Source: Clostridium homopropionicum DSM 5847 (lineage in GTDB: Bacteria > Bacillota > Clostridia > Clostridiales > Clostridiaceae). From it: 64,000 bases of DNA. Below the pieces are notes generated by a model. It had not been told where the DNA came from, ran no database searches, and was given only the letters and a program-made list of their open reading frames with translations. The translations under genes and the position numbers were made by a program. The DNA lies in NCBI RefSeq assembly GCF_001263795.1, contig NZ_LHUR01000022.1, positions 124,001-188,000 on the forward strand, in the 5' to 3' direction. This document shows, one piece after another, positions 61,269-64,000 of this stretch. Numbering within the stretch: position 1 is the stretch's first letter; every line of letters begins with the position of its first letter.

Positions 61269-61550
61269 ATGAGATTGAAGTTAATTATTCTTACACTGAT
61301 AACCTTTCTTCTATTATTCTATTTCACAAATCATCACTTCAATATATTTATAAAGAGTAAGCTTTTTTCTCAGCATACTCATAATGTCATTTATTCAGAT
61401 AGCAAAAGAATGGATATACCATTGCCTCCTAATTCTGTATGGCTATTTAAAACCCCAACTGATGTTTATTATAGTAAATATAATGTTAAAATAGATCTTA
61501 TTGGTGATAGTGATTCTAGAAGATATGGAATTTCTGATCCTAAATATTAA
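61269..61550 (+). pseudogene. Truncated small membrane protein (right part of split gene)
   Basis: A 93-residue frame starting in the 85 bp repeat (61281-61365) with no good ribosome binding site. It has one membrane segment, then FTNHHFNIFIKSKLFSQ and a polar domain rich in Tyr/Asp (IPLPPNSVWLFKTPTDVYYSKYNVKIDLIGDSDSRRYG) that the left copy lacks. Joining the first 38 residues of the 53342 frame to this one would give a complete two-TM protein of about 130 residues. It is probably expressed poorly, if at all. Confidence 0.5.
61281..61365 (+). repeat. 85 bp direct repeat, right copy
   Basis: Ungapped match (79/85) to 53447-53531 in the same orientation. Both copies keep the reading frame open, with two amino-acid differences. 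Confidence 0.85.
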
Positions 61551-61698
61551 TTTTCTAGGTGGGAAACTCAATCAGAGTATCCTGCCTTTTATTTTTTGTT
61601 AAAAATTTTATAACTAGGAAATACTTATTAGATAGATATAACTGAAGTTTTTAATTAAAATAAACTTTTCAATATAGTTAATAATCAGGAGAATACAT

Positions 61699-62886
61699 AT
61701 GAAAACTAAAGTTGCTAACAAAATTATTACTCCAATTATATATTTTTTCAAAAGTGAATCTGCCAGTGGTTTAATACTTTTAATTTGTGCTATTACTGCA
61801 ATAATAATTGAAAATTCTAGTTTTGCTGTAACCTATGAACATATACTTCATACCTATATAACCATTGGATATAAGGAATTTTCTATATCTATGTCAGTTC
61901 TTCATTGGATCAATGACGGATTAATGGCTATATTCTTCTTTGTAGTTGGTATGGAAATAAAGCGTGAATTGGTGATTGGTGAACTTAAGTCCGTAAAAAA
62001 AACTATTCTTCCTATATCTGCTGCTATAGGAGGAATGATTGTACCAGCAATTATTTATGCAATATTTAATTATAATAAAGCAACCATTACGGGTTGGGGA
62101 ATTCCAATGGCAACGGATATTGCATTCGCTTTAGGAACACTTTCTTTAGTGTCTAAAAAAGCACCAAAAGGGATAGTAGTCTTTCTTACTGCCTTAGCTA
62201 TAGTTGATGATTTGGGAGCTATCATCATAATTGCTATATTTTATACCAGTCAGATTTCCTGGAATGCTTTTATTATAGGTTTAATTATTTTTATCGCTCT
62301 TATATTAGCTAATAAATTTAGAGTACAGTATACGTCTGTTTTTATTATTGGTGGAATATTACTATGGATTAGCTTTTTAAAGTCTGGTATACATTCAACA
62401 GTTGCTGGTGTACTACTTGGAATGGTTTTGCCTGTTGGGGAAAATACTTATGAATTTAAAAGATCAATATTACATAGACTTGAACACATTTTAACACCTT
62501 GGTCTGCTTATGTAATTATGCCAATATTTGCTCTAGCAAATTCAGGGATATCTATGAATTTAAAAAGTTTCTCTGCACTTATATTTACACCAATCAGTTT
62601 AGGAATTATATTTGGTCTATTTGTAGGTAAGCAGTTAGGTATATTTGTAACTTCCTACATTTTAGTAAAATTAAAAATCGCTAAACTTCCATCTCAAGTA
62701 ACAATTAAACACTTATATGGTGCAAGTGTTCTTGGTGGTATTGGATTTACTATGTCATTGTTTATTTCATCTTTATCATTTTCAAGTGACACTATGTTAT
62801 CCTCAGCAAAAATAAGTATTATGATCGCCTCAATTTTGGCTGCAATATTTGGCACGCTAATTTTTAAACTTATAAAATCTCAATAA
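61699..62886 (+). CDS. nhaA: Na+/H+ antiporter NhaA
   Basis: A 395-residue, about 12-segment antiporter exchanging internal Na+ for external H+. The paired Asp170-Asp171 (ALAIVDDLGAI) form the ion site, and Asp140 in MATDIAFALG corresponds to the third key Asp of E. coli NhaA. FFFVVGMEIKRELVIGEL and the end VLGGIGFTMSLFISSLSF are family signatures. AGGAG lies before the ATG. It stands alone, just outside the right repeat of the catabolic module. Confidence 0.97.
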   Translation: MKTKVANKIITPIIYFFKSESASGLILLICAITAIIIENSSFAVTYEHILHTYITIGYKEFSISMSVLHWINDGLMAIFFFVVGMEIKRELVIGELKSVKKTILPISAAIGGMIVPAIIYAIFNYNKATITGWGIPMATDIAFALGTLSLVSKKAPKGIVVFLTALAIVDDLGAIIIIAIFYTSQISWNAFIIGLIIFIALILANKFRVQYTSVFIIGGILLWISFLKSGIHSTVAGVLLGMVLPVGENTYEFKRSILHRLEHILTPWSAYVIMPIFALANSGISMNLKSFSALIFTPISLGIIFGLFVGKQLGIFVTSYILVKLKIAKLPSQVTIKHLYGASVLGGIGFTMSLFISSLSFSSDTMLSSAKISIMIASILAAIFGTLIFKLIKSQ

Positions 62887-62993
62887 ATGTTAAGTTATGT
62901 TGACAATCTACCGCTTTCAATTGAACTTTAATAATTTCTGATATGGAATCTCTATCTTTAAATAGTGTATACTGAAACACGAGGTGAATTTAA

Positions 62994-63488
62994 TTGTTAA
63001 GCTTTGTTGTTGCCGTATCTGAAAACAATGTTATAGGTAAAGATAATTCTCTTCTTTGGCATTTGCCTTCTGATTTAAAAAGGTTTAAAGAAATAACCTT
63101 ATCAGAAAGTAAAACTATGATAATGGGAAGAAAAACCTTTGAAGCACTGCCTTATGTACTTCCTGGAAGAAAGCATATAATACTTACAAGAAACAAAAAT
63201 TATAAGGTAGAAGATGAAGCTGTAATAATAATCAATGATATAGCTTTCCTAAAACCTATGATAGAATCTAAAGAAGAATTCTTTGTAATTGGCGGAGGGG
63301 AAATATATAAACTATTAATGCCCTATGCTAAAAAACTCTATCTGACTATAGTACATGAAAATTTTTGTGGCGATACTTTTTTCCCAGAATATAAAAATTT
63401 CCAATGGACCATTATAAAAAAACAAGAAGGCGTATACGATGAAAATAATCAGTATAAAAACACCTTCTTAATTCTTGAAAGAAAATAA
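62994..63488 (+). CDS. folA: Dihydrofolate reductase
   Basis: A 164-residue NADPH-dependent reductase of dihydrofolate to tetrahydrofolate. VAVSENNVIGKDNSLLWHLPSDLKRFKEIT contains the Met20-type loop and the catalytic Asp26/27-type position. TMIMGRKTFEALPYVLPGRKHIILTRN binds NADPH, and FVIGGGEIYKLLMPYAKKLYLT is the standard C-terminal signature. The start is TTG, with GAGGTG 8 bases upstream. It is a single gene, not next to thyA. Confidence 0.96.
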   Translation: MLSFVVAVSENNVIGKDNSLLWHLPSDLKRFKEITLSESKTMIMGRKTFEALPYVLPGRKHIILTRNKNYKVEDEAVIIINDIAFLKPMIESKEEFFVIGGGEIYKLLMPYAKKLYLTIVHENFCGDTFFPEYKNFQWTIIKKQEGVYDENNQYKNTFLILERK

Positions 63489-63502
63489 AAATATTAAATT
63501 TT

Positions 63503-63886
63503 CTATAGCTTAATCTCGAGAACTTCTTCAGTTTTTTCTACAATTAAATCTGGGTCAAAGGGCTTTGTTAGGTATAAATCTGCTCCAACTTCAAGCCCTT
63601 TTTTTCTATCGAATTCTTGTCCCTTTGCAGTTAACAAAACTATATACAAATCATTTATTTTTAATTCATTCTTTACTATATTACATACATCAAATCCATT
63701 TATATGAGGCATCATTACATCTAAATAAACTAAATTAGGTCTTTCCGCTTTGATATATTCTAAGGCTTCTTTTCCGTTTTCAGCCACTAGAATTTGTACA
63801 CCTTCCTCTTCAAAATCTTCAAGAGTTTGTTCTAGTAACATTCTAATGTGAGGTTCGTCGTCAACAATTAATATTTTTTTACACAT
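63503..63886 (-). CDS. Single-domain response regulator (CheY-like)
   Basis: A 127-residue receiver without output domain: acidic pair Asp9-Asp10 (VDDEPHIRMLLEQ), phosphoacceptor Asp56 (YLDVMMPHINGFD), Thr in VLLTAKG and Lys in LTKPFDPDLI. GGGGG precedes the start. It lies 39 bp downstream of the HD-GYP gene on the same strand, so it may be part of a cyclic-di-GMP signalling unit extending beyond the window. Confidence 0.95.
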   Translation of the reverse strand: MCKKILIVDDEPHIRMLLEQTLEDFEEEGVQILVAENGKEALEYIKAERPNLVYLDVMMPHINGFDVCNIVKNELKINDLYIVLLTAKGQEFDRKKGLEVGADLYLTKPFDPDLIVEKTEEVLEIKL

Positions 63887-63925
63887 AAAAACTCCCCCTT
63901 AACACTTAATCAACTAATTCTGTTA

Positions 63926-64000
63926 TCACACTTTTACTCGCTTTAGAAATGCTTCCACTACAACAGGATCAAATTGCGTATTGATATTTTTATAAATTTC
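63926..64000 (-). CDS. C-terminal end of an HD-GYP domain protein (partial)
   Basis: Only the last 24 residues are in the window: YKNINTQFDPVVVEAFLKR. The sequence TQFDPxVVEAFL is the usual end of HD-GYP cyclic-di-GMP phosphodiesterase domains. It is followed by the CheY-like gene. Confidence 0.75.
   Translation of the reverse strand, partial: EIYKNINTQFDPVVVEAFLKRVKV

Overview
The window is AT-rich, low-GC Firmicute DNA, and the gene content points to a spore-forming Clostridium (sensu stricto) or close relative. The signs are two H-type small acid-soluble spore proteins, four small CotF-like coat proteins, AddAB rather than RecBCD, an S-box (SAM-I) riboswitch before metA, strong GGAGG-type ribosome binding sites, and frequent TTG/GTG starts. 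I recognised no rRNA, tRNA, CRISPR array or prophage.

Layout. 1-2851 is the start of the glutamate synthase large subunit, cut by the window edge. 3.1-16.4 kb holds spore, LysM, glycogen (glgA-glgP), RNA-decay (yhaM) and recombination (addB-addA) genes. 16.4-30.4 kb holds a two-domain PPK2, a MacB-like exporter, a two-component system behind a DUF1653 gene, a duplicated pair of coat genes, HxlR and PNPOx-like genes, fabF and an AraC regulator. 29.8-31 kb has two paralogous proteins of unknown function. 31-46.9 kb is mostly housekeeping: asnS behind an attenuator, an M19 dipeptidase, ComFB, phosphoglucomutase, hemerythrin, PrsW, an Fe-ADH, transporters and metA. It also holds a secreted Pro-Pro-endopeptidase-like metalloprotease and a deleted methyltransferase.

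47.2-53.6 kb is the accessory part of the window. Short, unrelated, all-plus-strand genes follow one another: a GNAT/lipoprotein chimera, a Nudix hydrolase, a DUF362 ferredoxin protein, several orphans, a frameshifted gene and fragments. A degenerate ~29 bp motif recurs between them (clear at four boundaries, partial at a fifth), and one gap carries a highly structured ~130 bp imperfect palindrome. The layout suggests a cassette-like array, but no recombinase is visible.

53.6-61.4 kb holds an IS4-type transposase remnant, then a catabolic operon on the minus strand: DASS-type carboxylate transporter, D-2-hydroxyacid dehydrogenase, HpcH/HpaI aldolase and iron alcohol dehydrogenase. A good -24/-12 (sigma-54) promoter precedes it, and a PrpR-type sigma-54 activator gene lies next to it. 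This module is bracketed by an 85 bp ungapped direct repeat (79/85 identical, 7834 bp apart) that splits one small membrane-protein gene. The likely reading is import of a hydroxy-carboxylate, oxidation to a 2-oxo acid, aldol cleavage to pyruvate plus an aldehyde, and reduction of the aldehyde; the substrate is unknown.

61.7-64 kb returns to core genes: nhaA, a TTG-start dihydrofolate reductase, a CheY-like receiver and the tail of an HD-GYP protein. All homology calls are by recognition of motifs and family sequences; no database search was run.
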